NCBI GenBank assembly: GCA_947095535.1
Contig: OX352772.1
Location: 105,945,815-106,009,814 of the forward strand
Length of the DNA stretch: 64,000 bases
Direction of reading: 5' to 3'
Origin: Poecilobothrus nobilitatus
Lineage: Eukaryota; Arthropoda; Insecta; Diptera; Dolichopodidae
The notes under the pieces were generated by a model that was not told where the DNA came from, did no database searches, and saw only the letters and a list, made by a program, of their open reading frames with translations. Within the stretch, counting starts at the first letter, position 1, and each line of letters begins with the position of its first letter. Positions 63,317 through 64,000 of this stretch are shown here, piece after piece. Made by a program: the position numbers and the translations under genes.

Positions 63317-64000
63317 GTATATTTAAAAAAAAAAACTTTATATGAGTTTCTGCCCATTTTGGTATTTCTCCTAAAAAAGAAAAGGAAATAAAAGAAAATA
63401 TTTTAAAAAATGTCATTTTTCGTAATTTTCTCTCAAAATACATAGAAAATTTGCACTAATACATTCAAAGGCTTCGATGTCACGGCCTTCCATTATTGTT
63501 GGCTCTGATACAGTTGAAACATCTACATATACATATGTTAATTTGTCTTTCGTATAAAATAAAGTATTCTTTTCACAAAAGTTTAATATGTAGAAAATTT
63601 TTACGTTAATTAAAACATGACGGTTTAATTTGAAATTTAAAAAAAAGCTAATTGTTTAATATAATTAATAAAGTATTTCATAAAAGTTTAATATGTAGAA
63701 AACTTTTACGTTACTCAGCTTTGATATAATGATTGATTTAATGTTTGAAATCTAATATAACTTTGTAAAGCAAATATTGTAAGGTTGCACGTTACAAGTT
63801 CATGATCAAATGCAATTTTAAATATTATTATTGATAAGAAATTACTAAAAAAGTAAAACAAAGTTCCATTATTATCAGTTTCAGATTTGACAGATTTTAT
63901 ATTTAATTTTAGTTGTTATTAAATTATAACTTAGTAAATCATCTATATAAATAGAAATTGATAACTTTTGACATTTTCTAATTTTTATTATTTATTAATT
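62892..64000 (+). repeat. Repeat R, right copy (to window end)
   Basis: Matches 57,651-58,759 with very few differences, including the 73-residue frame at 63,170-63,391. It runs off the window. Confidence 0.75.

Overview
This window reads as AT-rich insect nuclear DNA, most likely from a fly. The reasons are arthropod Polinton/Maverick genes, a 17.6/297-type errantivirus primed by tRNA-Ser, DINE-1/Helentron-like repeats with a (GTCC)n core, Jockey-type LINEs whose ORF1 carries a PHD finger, P-element-like (THAP9-like) transposase remnants and a Penelope fragment. Arthropod TATA plus TCAGT-type initiators sit in front of several genes. I see no ordinary host gene: the whole 64 kb is a nest of mobile elements. 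The species call is inference.

Region 1 (1-6.2 kb) is the right part of a first Polinton. It has an F54H12.2-type major capsid protein, an unrecognised protein, an adenain-like protease and another unrecognised protein on the plus strand. Convergent to these are a second member of the first unrecognised family and a protein-primed DNA polymerase B cut off after its exonuclease domain and joined to a GC-rich tail. Subterminal repeats follow. Region 2 (6.2-25.8 kb) is repeat debris: a tRNA-like SINE, five DINE-like copies in two mirrored pairs plus a diverged one, a decayed LINE, a P-like element with ~220 bp terminal inverted repeats, a Penelope fragment and several nested inverted repeats.

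Region 3 (about 25.9-55.6 kb) is a second Polinton of a different lineage. Left to right it carries integrase with chromodomain, two conserved structural or unknown genes, packaging ATPase, PLA2-domain protein, pX-like core protein, protease, penton (minor capsid), a small conserved protein, major capsid protein, a third member of the shared unknown family, three small unrecognised genes and DNA polymerase B. Most genes carry only one to a few stops or frameshifts. Its capsid gene is split by a Jockey-like LINE (33.75-47.48 kb), and that LINE is split by an env-bearing errantivirus (36,266-44,244) with apparently identical 369 bp LTRs and a 4 bp target duplication CCCG. Insertion order is therefore Polinton, then LINE, then errantivirus.

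Region 4 (55.5-64 kb) has another P-like transposase remnant, direct copies of a >1.1 kb repeat (R), a second copy of the LINE carrying the same internal defects as the first, and a 699 bp tandem duplication across its 5' junction. Only the errantivirus looks recently active. The two Polintons share one small protein family of unknown function, three copies in all, which is the best candidate here for something worth characterising.
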